The notes under the pieces were generated by a model. It was not told the DNA's origin. It saw nothing but the letters and a program-made list of their open reading frames with translations, and made no database searches. Positions 1 through 6,989 of a stretch of 34,267 nt of DNA are shown one piece after another. Position 1 is the stretch's first letter. The number at the start of each line of letters is the position of its first letter. The position numbers and the translations under genes are program-made. The DNA is from Crocinitomicaceae bacterium (lineage in GTDB: Bacteria; Bacteroidota; Bacteroidia; Flavobacteriales_D; CAJJDF01): the NCBI GenBank assembly GCA_024639505.1, contig JAHEIE010000006.1, positions 1-34,267 of the forward strand, written 5' to 3'.

Positions 1-54
1 GTAAAAAGTAATTTTTTCATCATAGTTGAATTTTTTAAAAATGTGATTAGGTCG

Positions 55-62
55 CAAATGTA
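55..62 (-). promoter_or_regulatory. Putative -7 box of a leftward promoter
   Basis: The plus strand reads CAAATGTA, which is TACATTTG on the minus strand and fits the Bacteroidota TAnnTTTG -7 element. It would drive a gene lying left of the window, since bases 1-105 hold no gene. A -33 TTG at the usual spacing is not clear. This is a motif match only. Confidence 0.4.
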
Positions 63-105
63 AGGAATGATTCGAATAATTTAAGAATATCAACTGTTAA
101 AAAAC

Positions 106-134
106 AAAAAGGAAGCGAATTTCGCTTCCTTTTT
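106..134. terminator. Rho-independent terminator after the tonB-like gene
   Basis: A perfect 12-bp stem (AAAAAGGAAGCG at 106-117 with CGCTTCCTTTTT at 123-134) closes a 5-nt loop. On the minus strand it lies 9 nt beyond the stop of the TonB-like gene and ends in a U tract. Because it is flanked by A and T runs it could work in both directions. Confidence 0.85.
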
Positions 135-142
135 ATTCCTTT

Positions 143-826
143 CTACCTCACTTTGAAGTTAATAGGCAATACCATCCTTACCCGCACCGGGTGATGATTT
201 TGTATTCCTGGCTCCCATTTATTGAGTTTTTTTACTGCTTGTAAAGCATTGTTATCTAGTATTTCGTGCACTCCTCGTTTTACAATTACATTGCTCAAGC
301 TTCCATCTTTCTCTACTACAAATTCTATGTAAACTTTTCCGCTAATTCCAATTCTGTTTGGTTTTAGGTTGTCATTCAGTTCTTTGTACATGTTTTCCAA
401 TCCACCTTCGTAAACAGGTTCGTTTTCTACAAAATCCAAGATGGGTTCAATTACTGGTCCTGGATCTACCTGAACAAATGATACTGTGTCTATAATGTTG
501 GTAATAATATTATTAGTTATTGTGTCTAATATTATTACTTCCGTTGTGTCCTCCTCTTCAATCGGCTTTTTTTCATATTTATCGATGATAGGATTTTTTG
601 TTTTGGGCTGTGCTTTTGGCTGAGGCCGAACGATAATTATGTCCTGCACAACAACTTCGTCTTCAATTAATTCTCCCACCTCTCCTAATTTTAAGGTGTA
701 TGCAACTTCATAATTTGCCCATTCAAATGCCATGAGCATAAATCCTGTTGCAATTACTAAACTGAAAAGAAAAATTCCATGTTTCTTTTTCTCAAGGTCT
801 GCACCTTTGCTTTTTTTAACTTCCAT
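143..826 (-). CDS. Energy transducer TonB-like protein
   Basis: 227 aa. The layout is typical of TonB. A short basic cytoplasmic N-terminus is followed by one membrane segment (about residues 17-34). A periplasmic linker holds an RPQPKAQPKTK basic-proline stretch near residue 67 and a Thr/Ile/Asp-rich part. The C-terminal domain (about 130-227) contains YEGGLENMYKEL, GKVYIEFVVEKDG, VHEILDNNALQAVKK and a final VLPINFKVR strand. By family knowledge it passes proton-motive energy from ExbB/ExbD to outer-membrane TonB-dependent receptors. No exbBD genes are in the window. Bacteroidota carry many TonB paralogues, so which receptor it serves cannot be read here. It is a single gene with its own terminator. 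The ATG at 826 is the only sensible start, placing a short Lys-rich segment before the helix. Confidence 0.85.
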   Translation of the reverse strand: MEVKKSKGADLEKKKHGIFLFSLVIATGFMLMAFEWANYEVAYTLKLGEVGELIEDEVVVQDIIIVRPQPKAQPKTKNPIIDKYEKKPIEEEDTTEVIILDTITNNIITNIIDTVSFVQVDPGPVIEPILDFVENEPVYEGGLENMYKELNDNLKPNRIGISGKVYIEFVVEKDGSLSNVIVKRGVHEILDNNALQAVKKLNKWEPGIQNHHPVRVRMVLPINFKVR

Positions 827-1164
827 AACGGTTGGTTTTTGTCATATCGAGTAAGCCGATTTTTTATCGAGTTGTATCGAAATGTGATTAGTACTGTTCT
901 GTACACTCCAATTTCTATTCCGTTCAATGGTTTTTGCCTTAGAAGTTATTTTAGGGTGGGTTTTGAAAAGGAAAGGATAGAACGTATAACTTTCAAACCT
1001 TTTATGGAAAGTTGTAAATAGATAGTCCTTCCTGCCTTGCGATCTTTTATATTGTCATTCCTGCGAATGCAGGAATCTACGTTGTATAATAAGATTCTCG
1101 TTTTACAGATTCCTTTCTTCAAAGGAATGACAGATGAAATGACAAAACATAGTTATTGTAACAA
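827..1164. other. Gene-free spacer with palindromic repeats
   Basis: 338 bp between the TonB-like gene and the response regulator, both on the minus strand. I see no convincing gene. Bases 846-880 hold three ATCGA motifs in a decayed-looking repeat. Bases 1053-1132 hold the paired palindromic repeat annotated separately. The 80-aa plus-strand frame that crosses this spacer starts inside the TonB-like gene, resembles nothing I know and was not called. Confidence 0.6.
1053..1132. repeat. REPIN-like paired palindromic repeat
   Basis: Two 26-nt units face each other at 1053-1078 and 1107-1132. Both begin TGTCATTCC when read inward, and 21 of 26 positions match after reverse complementing one. 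Each unit also folds on its own: ATTCCTGC/GCAGGAAT at 1057-1076 and ATTCCTTT/AAAGGAAT at 1109-1128. A near-identical single unit lies at 10073-10098. Placed just downstream of the response regulator, it may also end or stabilise that transcript. Confidence 0.75.
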
Positions 1165-1845
1165 TTACTTCACCATCAACTTAAACCCTTTGCCATGAAT
1201 ATTTACAATCTCAACCTTTTCGTCTTGATTCAAATATTTTCTTAATTTGGTAATGTACACATCCATGCTTCTTCCATTGAAATAATTGTCGTCTCCCCAC
1301 ACAGCCTTCAGTAAATCATTTCGGTCAACTTCTTTCCCTAAGTTTTGAGCCAGAATTTTAAACAATTCACACTCCTTGGTTGTTAATTTTTGTTCATTTC
1401 CCTGAAAAGATAAAATACGAGTATTGTAATCAAACAAATAGTTGTGTACCGAATACAGGTGATTTTCTTCCTGTGTGTTGGTTCTTTTAAGAATAGCATT
1501 AACTCTCGCAATGAGTTCGTCCATGCTAAATGGTTTGGTTAAATAATCGTCTGCTCCTAGCTCAAATCCTTTCAATTTGTCGTCCTTCATACTTTTGGCT
1601 GTAAGGAATAAAATAGGAGTCTCTTTGTCAATCCCTCGGATGTCTTTTGCTACCGAAAACCCATCTTTTTTTGGCATCATTACATCCAGAATCACAAAAT
1701 CAAAGTTTCCGTTTGTGAACTCTTGGTAGGCAATTTCGCCATCTACAGCAAGGGTGCATGAGAAACCTTTAGCTCTTAGGAATTTACTCAAAAGCATTCC
1801 TAAATTTGGATCATCTTCGGCTAGTAAAATAGAGGCATTATTCAT
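1165..1845 (-). CDS. OmpR/PhoB-family response regulator
   Basis: 226 aa, the usual size for the family. The receiver domain (about 4-118) shows the acidic pair D11/D12, phospho-acceptor D54 in FVILDVMMPKKDG, T82 and K104 in the LTKPF motif. A winged-helix DNA-binding domain (about 132-226) includes LTTKECELFKIL and GRSMDVYITKLRKYL, with IVNIHGKGFKL as the C-terminal wing. It should be phosphorylated by the kinase encoded just upstream, with 11 nt between the genes. It resembles the RprY group of Bacteroidota regulators, but I infer this from overall look, so no gene symbol is given. Target genes cannot be read from the window. Confidence 0.92.
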   Translation of the reverse strand: MNNASILLAEDDPNLGMLLSKFLRAKGFSCTLAVDGEIAYQEFTNGNFDFVILDVMMPKKDGFSVAKDIRGIDKETPILFLTAKSMKDDKLKGFELGADDYLTKPFSMDELIARVNAILKRTNTQEENHLYSVHNYLFDYNTRILSFQGNEQKLTTKECELFKILAQNLGKEVDRNDLLKAVWGDDNYFNGRSMDVYITKLRKYLNQDEKVEIVNIHGKGFKLMVK

Positions 1846-1856
1846 AATTCTTAGTT

Positions 1857-3185
1857 TTATTCTGTTATTGGAAGGGAAAGGATAAACGTGCTCCCTTTGT
1901 CTTTAGTACTTTTTACTTCAATCTTTCCTCCGTGAAGTTCAATCATGGATTTCACGTAATTCAAACCCAGTCCAAAGCCTTTTACATTATGCAAGTCACC
2001 AGTAGGAACTCGGTATAGTTTTTCAAATATTTTGTCCAGATTTTCTTTGCTTATTCCTATTCCGTTGTCTGTAACCTTTATCAGATATGAATCAATAGTT
2101 TTGGCAGTCGAAATAATTATCTCTGGAGCTTTTGAAGTGTATTTTATCGCATTGTCTATTAGGTTCTGAAAAACATTCGTGAGATGCTGGTTATCTCCGA
2201 AAAGCGGCATTTCAGAGAGCTCGTTGTCAAGTAAAATTTTTCCATTCAACTGATTGATTTGAAGCGAAAAATTACCTCTTACTTTATGAATTATTTCGAG
2301 CAAGTCTAATGGTTCGCTCTGCAGTTTCATCTGTCCTTTATCCAAGATTGCTGTTTTCAATACGGTATCCACCAATCCTTTTAATCTGGTGTTCTCATCT
2401 TTTATCATAGTTACAAAGGTTTGCTGAGATTCCTTTGAGTTCATATCGGCATCGTTCAGGGCTTCGCAAGCCAATTGAATGGTGCTAATTGGAGTTTTTA
2501 GCTCGTGAGTCATATTATTGATAAAATCATTTTTGATTTCGGAAAGTTGTTTTTGTTTAAAAATGGTATTTACCGTAAAGTAAAAAGCATAAATAACAGC
2601 TAAAATCAAAAGAAGAGAAATACTTAAAATAAGCCACATTTTTTTAAAAATGAAGTTGTTTTTTTTAGGAAATATAATACTGATGAAAGGCTGTGTGAGC
2701 ATAAAGTCATCTACAAATACCGGAATATTAATTCCTTCGCTTACTAATTCCGAGGTGTGATTTTTCGCAATGCTATCTGCTTCGTAGAGATGGTTTCCTG
2801 TAGCATCAAACACACCAAATATATAAGGCGTAGTTATTCCTCTTTTCTTCATCTGCGATTGTATCAAAGAATCCAGTTGCTCTTTAGTGATTTTGTCAGA
2901 AAATTTTTGAAAAGGAGTGTTATCAAGCATTGCGTTTATCAAAGCATTAATGTCTGTTACTCCTTGATTGAGCTGTTGTTGCCGTTGAAAAAACTTAGTT
3001 TCTTTATTTTGCCTAATTACTTTGGGGATTTCTTGAGTCACCTCCACCAGCGATGTTTTAACCTCTTGGTCAAATTGTGATTTACGAACTTCGATGGCAT
3101 TAGTAATCCATACAATTTGCACAGCGATGAGCCCAATAATGGCAACACTAATTAATACAACAATATTTTTTAGATTCAATTTCAT
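1857..3185 (-). CDS. Membrane sensor histidine kinase
   Basis: 442 aa. The first membrane segment spans about 8-28, a sensor region of about 150 residues faces the periplasm (31-181), and the second membrane segment spans about 183-204. There is no obvious HAMP domain. The dimerisation domain carries the H-box FINNMTHELKTP with phospho-acceptor H227. The ATPase domain has the N-box NLIDNAIKYT, DNGIGI, an F-box-like IFEKLYRV and the G2 box KGFGLGLNYV, and ends with GSTFILSLP. It is first in a two-gene minus-strand operon and should phosphorylate D54 of the regulator. The periplasmic domain has no motif I recognise, so the signal is unknown. It faces away from the bactofilin gene across a 140-bp spacer. 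Confidence 0.92.
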   Translation of the reverse strand: MKLNLKNIVVLISVAIIGLIAVQIVWITNAIEVRKSQFDQEVKTSLVEVTQEIPKVIRQNKETKFFQRQQQLNQGVTDINALINAMLDNTPFQKFSDKITKEQLDSLIQSQMKKRGITTPYIFGVFDATGNHLYEADSIAKNHTSELVSEGINIPVFVDDFMLTQPFISIIFPKKNNFIFKKMWLILSISLLLILAVIYAFYFTVNTIFKQKQLSEIKNDFINNMTHELKTPISTIQLACEALNDADMNSKESQQTFVTMIKDENTRLKGLVDTVLKTAILDKGQMKLQSEPLDLLEIIHKVRGNFSLQINQLNGKILLDNELSEMPLFGDNQHLTNVFQNLIDNAIKYTSKAPEIIISTAKTIDSYLIKVTDNGIGISKENLDKIFEKLYRVPTGDLHNVKGFGLGLNYVKSMIELHGGKIEVKSTKDKGSTFILSLPITE

Positions 3186-3284
3186 TCTTTTAAGAAGTTA
3201 AAGTTAAGTATTAATCTCACCCAAAGCAGAAGAGGTTTCATTTTTAACTTTCTTTAACAACGAATCATTTCTTTAGTATTTCAC

Positions 3285-3292
3285 TATATTTG
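3285..3292 (+). promoter_or_regulatory. -7 box TATATTTG upstream of the bactofilin gene
   Basis: TATATTTG is an exact TAnnTTTG match, 33 nt before the bactofilin ATG. It is the best candidate to start the bactofilin and small-membrane-protein transcript, and possibly read-through into the atp genes. No clear -33 TTG is visible. Confidence 0.55.
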
Positions 3293-3325
3293 TTGCACGC
3301 AAGAACAATAAAAAACAAAAATCTC

Positions 3326-3712
3326 ATGGCAAAATCAATTGCACAAACGTCCAACGACCAATTAAATAAAATAGTCGAAAACACTAGAATAGTGGGAGAC
3401 ATAGATTCTCAAAATAATATCCGTGTGGATGGAAAAATTAAAGGTACACTGAAAGTTAAGGGAAAATTGGTTTTGGGAGTAAATGGATTGATAGAAGGAG
3501 AAATTCATTGTGAAAATGCAGAAATAGAAGGAACAATCAATGGAAACATTCAGGTTTCGGGGCTATTATCCTTAAAATCTACTTCAAAAATTCAAGGAGA
3601 CATTACGTCTCAAAAACTATCGATGGAGGCAGGTGCTTTGCACAACGGAAAAACTTCGATGGGAGCTCCAAGTAGTTCAAAACCTATTTCAACTCCAGTT
3701 CAAAATGGATAA
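3326..3712 (+). CDS. Bactofilin (polymer-forming cytoskeletal protein)
   Basis: 128 aa from the ATG at 3326. An upstream TTG at 3290 overlaps the -7 box and was not used. The core (about 20-108) is a run of short glycine-bearing beta repeats such as RVDGKIKGTLKVKGKLVLG and IEGTINGNIQVSGLLSL, typical of the right-handed beta-helix of the DUF583/bactofilin family. The C-terminus is a Ser/Pro-rich disordered tail. Bactofilins self-assemble without nucleotide and act in cell shape, polarity or envelope enzyme placement. It heads the run of small genes leading to atpB and overlaps the next one by 8 nt, suggesting translational coupling. I recall this neighbourhood from other Flavobacteriia but cannot check it here. 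Confidence 0.9.
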   Translation: MAKSIAQTSNDQLNKIVENTRIVGDIDSQNNIRVDGKIKGTLKVKGKLVLGVNGLIEGEIHCENAEIEGTINGNIQVSGLLSLKSTSKIQGDITSQKLSMEAGALHNGKTSMGAPSSSKPISTPVQNG

Positions 3713-3875
3713 AACACCTCTATACTTTTTGTTTGTAGCAGCTGTGTTTGGTGGAATTTTGTGCGACACCACAATCAAGTTTGGCTTTCCATTTTTCACC
3801 ATAGTATTCGTATTGTTAGCTGCTATAATATTTATGGTAGTAACAAAACCGCTCAAAAGCGATGAAGAAGAATAG
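3705..3875 (+). CDS. Small two-helix membrane protein before atpZ
   Basis: 56 aa. The ATG at 3705 sits inside the end of the bactofilin gene. A longer frame opening at 3633 would overlap bactofilin by 80 nt and put polar sequence before the helix, so it was rejected. Two hydrophobic segments (about 5-20 and 26-47) are joined by a short CDTTIKFGFP turn. The acidic tail ends KSDEEE. I do not recognise a family. It is tightly coupled on both sides: 8-nt overlap with bactofilin and 14-nt overlap with the AtpZ-like gene. Position suggests a link to the ATP synthase or to bactofilin at the membrane, but that is inference. Confidence 0.75.
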   Translation: MDKTPLYFLFVAAVFGGILCDTTIKFGFPFFTIVFVLLAAIIFMVVTKPLKSDEEE

Positions 3876-4086
3876 AAGAGTTAATTCCATACTTATTTTT
3901 TCAGGATTGGGCATTCAAATTGGTGCATCTATTTATTTTGGCGCTTATTTAGGTAAAATCCTTGATCTCAAATACAACACAGCCAAACCCTATTTCACAC
4001 TAGGAATCGTTACAGTTGTGTTCGCGATTTCAATGTATGCATTGGTAATTAGGCTCAATAAAATGAATAAGGATGAAGAAGAATAA
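3862..4086 (+). CDS. AtpZ/AtpI-family small membrane protein
   Basis: 74 aa with two membrane helices (about 9-30 and 43-64). The first contains the glycine-rich GLGIQIGASIYFGAYLGKIL pattern followed by D, characteristic of the AtpZ/AtpI family (first helix, then GxxLD). The tail ends NKDEEE. In other bacteria AtpZ with AtpI helps assembly or ion supply of the F1Fo ATP synthase. The ATG at 3862 lies in the last codons of the previous gene. The next gene starts inside this one with exactly the same 14-nt overlap, described as a finding. Confidence 0.82.
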   Translation: MKKNRRVNSILIFSGLGIQIGASIYFGAYLGKILDLKYNTAKPYFTLGIVTVVFAISMYALVIRLNKMNKDEEE

Positions 4087-4456
4087 ATCAATTCTGCAGG
4101 GTTTGTCCGCCACCTTGGTTTTAATTTTTCTGTTTATTTGTCATTCCTATTTGAACAAAATTAATCAATGGGTTTCAGCCGAATTTTTAATAAAAAGCTA
4201 CTTCGTACTGCTTGTTCTTACCTCCATGTTTTTTGTTCTTTTTGGAATTGCTAAAATCAAATTCCGAGATCATTTAGGCTTTTTATACTTGTTTTGGGTG
4301 CTAATAAAGTTTGTGATTTTGTTTTTTTTATTTTACACCGAAATAAATAATGATTCAATCAGTAAAAAGACGGAAGCTATTTCTCTACTTATACCATATT
4401 TAATAACTATTTTTTTGTCGGCATTTCCACTTTCACGGGAACTAAACAGGCAGTAA
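4073..4456 (+). CDS. Four-helix membrane protein in the AtpI position
   Basis: 127 aa with four predicted membrane helices, about 10-24, 41-61, 68-91 and 102-118. Charged residues lie between them (KIKFRDH at about 62-68) and an Arg-containing tail, LSRELNRQ, follows. No catalytic motif is visible. It occupies the place held by atpI in many atp operons. I recall an uncharacterised flavobacterial family (DUF6168) there, but cannot confirm membership. Translation is probably coupled to the AtpZ-like gene, since the ATG at 4073 is inside it. 102 nt with its own promoter box separate it from atpB. Confidence 0.75.
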   Translation: MKKNKSILQGLSATLVLIFLFICHSYLNKINQWVSAEFLIKSYFVLLVLTSMFFVLFGIAKIKFRDHLGFLYLFWVLIKFVILFFLFYTEINNDSISKKTEAISLLIPYLITIFLSAFPLSRELNRQ

Positions 4457-4522
4457 TGAGATAAATTGTGCAGAAACTGAATGTTTTTTGTCGAAAAAGG
4501 GATATGAATTGTTTAAAATTTT

Positions 4523-4530
4523 TACTTTTG
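4523..4530 (+). promoter_or_regulatory. -7 box TACTTTTG upstream of atpB
   Basis: TACTTTTG fits TAnnTTTG and lies 28 nt before the atpB ATG, implying a leader of about 24 nt. This suggests the atp structural genes have a promoter separate from that of the bactofilin genes. A clear -33 TTG at the usual distance is not visible. Confidence 0.55.
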
Positions 4531-4558
4531 CAGAATAAAATTTGCTCAAAACAGAATC

Positions 4559-5617
4559 ATGACCAAAAAAGTGTTTAAAATATTCGTTTTAATCGTATTC
4601 AGTCTTAGCTCGTTAGTTTCGGTTGCATCTGCGGAAGCTCACGGTCATAGCGATACTACAGAAGTTAAGAAATCGATCAGAGAAGAAATTAAAGAGACAA
4701 TTGCTCATCACCTTCAAGATTCTTACATTTTTGAAATAACTCATGGAGTAAGTTTTCCATTGCCAGTTATTTTGTGGGATGGAGGTTTGCATGTGTTTTC
4801 TGGAGCAGCTTTCCACCATGGAGATCATGCAGTAGAATCAAAAGGAAACTTTTACAAGCTTTATCACGGTAAAATTTACAAAACTGACAGTGAAGGTCAT
4901 ATTAATTACGATGCAGAACACCACGTTCAAAACGCGAAGCCGTTTGATTTTTCGATTACAAAAAATGTTTTTGTAATCATTTTGATGTCTGCATTTTTAT
5001 TTTTCTTGTTTTCGAGAATGGCAAAAAGATATGCAAACAACATGAATCCGGGAGGGGCAGCCAAGTTTTTGGAGCCAATCATTATTTTCATTAGAGATGA
5101 CATTGCTATTCCAAACATTGGAAAAAAGCATTACAAGAAATACATGAGTTATTTGTTGACTATCTTTTTCTTTATCTGGTTTTTGAATCTTGCCGGAATG
5201 ACACCACTTGGAATTGGAGTAACCAATAACATAGCTGTTACATTTGCTTTAGCTCTTATTACTTTCCTAATCACACAGTTTACAGCAAACAAAAATTACT
5301 GGGGACACATATTTTGGATGCCAGGTGTACCAAAACCAATGAGAATTATTCTTGCGCCAATAGAATTGCTTGGAGTTTTTATTAAGCCTTTTGCTCTGAT
5401 GATTCGTTTGTATGCCAACATGACTGCGGGTCATATCGTAATCATGAGTTTGATTGGATTGATTTTTATCTTCCAAAACTACTTTGCGACAGGAGCTTTC
5501 TTCGGTCTTACTTTATTTTTATCAATCTTAGAGTTGCTTGTAGCTGCTCTACAAGCTTATATTTTTACGATGTTATCTGCGTTGTATTTCGGTGCAGCAG
5601 TAGAAGAACATCACTAA
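4559..5617 (+). CDS. atpB: ATP synthase Fo subunit a, long Bacteroidota form
   Basis: 352 aa, about 80 longer than E. coli AtpB. A signal-peptide-like N-terminus (1-25, ending SVASAEA) precedes a periplasmic segment of about 105 residues rich in His (HGH at 28-30, HH at 50-51, 86-87 and 121-122). The Fo core starts near residue 133 with five or so membrane helices. The essential proton-channel arginine is R283 in LMIRLYANMTAGH, with LELLVAALQAYIFTMLSALY as the last helix. It forms the half-channels against the c-ring in the inner membrane. A signal peptide and extension on subunit a are, as I recall, usual in Bacteroidota; the function of the His-rich part is not known to me. It is first of the atp structural genes and 43 nt precede atpE. 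Confidence 0.96.
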   Translation: MTKKVFKIFVLIVFSLSSLVSVASAEAHGHSDTTEVKKSIREEIKETIAHHLQDSYIFEITHGVSFPLPVILWDGGLHVFSGAAFHHGDHAVESKGNFYKLYHGKIYKTDSEGHINYDAEHHVQNAKPFDFSITKNVFVIILMSAFLFFLFSRMAKRYANNMNPGGAAKFLEPIIIFIRDDIAIPNIGKKHYKKYMSYLLTIFFFIWFLNLAGMTPLGIGVTNNIAVTFALALITFLITQFTANKNYWGHIFWMPGVPKPMRIILAPIELLGVFIKPFALMIRLYANMTAGHIVIMSLIGLIFIFQNYFATGAFFGLTLFLSILELLVAALQAYIFTMLSALYFGAAVEEHH

Positions 5618-5638
5618 TTTGAATTTAAAACACATTTA

Positions 5639-5852
<214 letters not shown>

Positions 5853-5867
5853 TCATAAAATGAATTT

Positions 5868-5896
5868 AGTAGTTGCAACGGTTGGTTGCAACTACT
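5868..5896 (+). promoter_or_regulatory. Strong hairpin just downstream of atpE
   Basis: AGTAGTTGCAAC (5868-5879) pairs perfectly with GTTGCAACTACT (5885-5896) around a 5-nt loop. It lies between atpE and atpF. A U-rich stretch follows (TTATTTT, then a T7 run ending near 5914) but not directly against the stem. It is best read as an mRNA-stability or partial-termination element that raises atpE expression over the distal genes. Confidence 0.6.
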
Positions 5897-5925
5897 TATT
5901 TTAATTGTTTTTTTAAAAAAGAAGT

Positions 5926-6426
5926 ATGGAAAAGTTAATATCAGATTTTTCGGTTGGATTGTTTTTTTGGCAATCACTAGTATTCGTAGCACTTATCTTA
6001 TTGCTAAGAAAATTCGCTTGGAAACCAATCTTGAATGCAGTAAATACAAGAGAAGAAAGCATTGAAAATGCATTGAACTCTGCAGAAGATGCCAAAAAAG
6101 AAATGGCTAATTTGACTGTCTCTAACGAAAGATTGCTAAACGAGGCAAGAGAAGAAAGAGATGCATTGATGAAAGAAGCCAGAGAAATGAAAGCTGAAAT
6201 CGTTGCAAAAGCAAAAGAAGAAGCAGCAGCAGAAGGTGAAAAAATGATTGCATCTGCAAAAAGTGCTATCGAAATGGAAAGAAAAGCAGCAATAGTTGAG
6301 TTGAAAAACCAAGTTGCTTCTTTGTCAATCGATATTGCTGAGAAAGTAGTAAAAGGAAACTTAGCTTCTGACGACAAGCAAAAAGCATTGGTAAATGAAT
6401 TAGTAGAAGAAGTGAACCTAAACTAA
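5926..6426 (+). CDS. atpF: ATP synthase Fo subunit b
   Basis: 166 aa, normal length. An N-terminal membrane helix (about 9-28) is followed by KFAWKPILNAVNTREESIENAL, the family's start of the stalk. A long charged Ala/Glu/Lys-rich right-handed coiled coil runs to about 135, and the C-terminal part (QVASLSIDIAEKVV) contacts subunit delta. Two copies form the peripheral stalk that holds F1 against subunit a. Only one b gene is present, so the stalk is probably a homodimer. It is followed 24 nt later by atpH. Confidence 0.95.
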   Translation: MEKLISDFSVGLFFWQSLVFVALILLLRKFAWKPILNAVNTREESIENALNSAEDAKKEMANLTVSNERLLNEAREERDALMKEAREMKAEIVAKAKEEAAAEGEKMIASAKSAIEMERKAAIVELKNQVASLSIDIAEKVVKGNLASDDKQKALVNELVEEVNLN

Positions 6427-6450
6427 AGGTTAAACATTTAACTTCATAAC

Positions 6451-6984
6451 ATGAAAGATAGTAAAACAGCATCACGTTACGCAAAAGCTTTATTAGGGTT
6501 GTCACAAGAAAGTGGTAAGCTCGAAGAAGTAGTTTCGGACATGAATTCTTTATCCGAAACATTGGCCCAAAGCTCAGATTTACGTTCTTTGGTTAAGAAT
6601 CCGGTGATAAAAGGAGAAGAAAAAACGAAAGTGTTTACAGCTCTTTTTGGATCTCAATTTAATGAATTGACACTGAATACAATTCAGTTGTTGGTGAAGA
6701 ATAAAAGAGAAACCTTATTGGCAGAAACTGCAAATCAATTTGTGGGAATGTACAAAGAGAGCAAGAACATTGTTACAGCGGAGGTGACTTCGGCTTCTCA
6801 ATTGGATGAAGAGCAAAAGAAAAGTATCCTTTCTTTGTTGAAACACGATGGAGAAGTAGAAATAGTAGAAAAAATTGACGCAGCTCTTATCGGTGGATTT
6901 ATCGTAAGAGTAGATGACAAACAAATAGACGCTAGTATTTCGACAAAGTTTAAAAACTTAAGAAAAGAAATTTCACTTAACTAA
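6451..6984 (+). CDS. atpH: ATP synthase F1 subunit delta
   Basis: 177 aa, usual length. It opens SKTASRYAKALLGLSQESGK, matching the family's R-Y-A-x-A-L start. An N-terminal helical bundle (about 5-105) binds the top of alpha. The C-terminal region has VEIVEKIDAALIGGFIVRVDDKQIDASI, the delta/OSCP family motif near the end that contacts subunit b. It couples the peripheral stalk to the F1 head. The next gene starts only 5 nt after the stop, so co-translation is likely. Confidence 0.94.
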   Translation: MKDSKTASRYAKALLGLSQESGKLEEVVSDMNSLSETLAQSSDLRSLVKNPVIKGEEKTKVFTALFGSQFNELTLNTIQLLVKNKRETLLAETANQFVGMYKESKNIVTAEVTSASQLDEEQKKSILSLLKHDGEVEIVEKIDAALIGGFIVRVDDKQIDASISTKFKNLRKEISLN

Positions 6985-6989
6985 GTCTT

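Noticed and set aside
779-1021. 80-aa plus-strand frame at the tonB-like gene start
   Set aside because: It begins antisense inside the TonB-like gene, runs through degenerate repeat sequence, and its Phe/Arg-rich product resembles no protein family.
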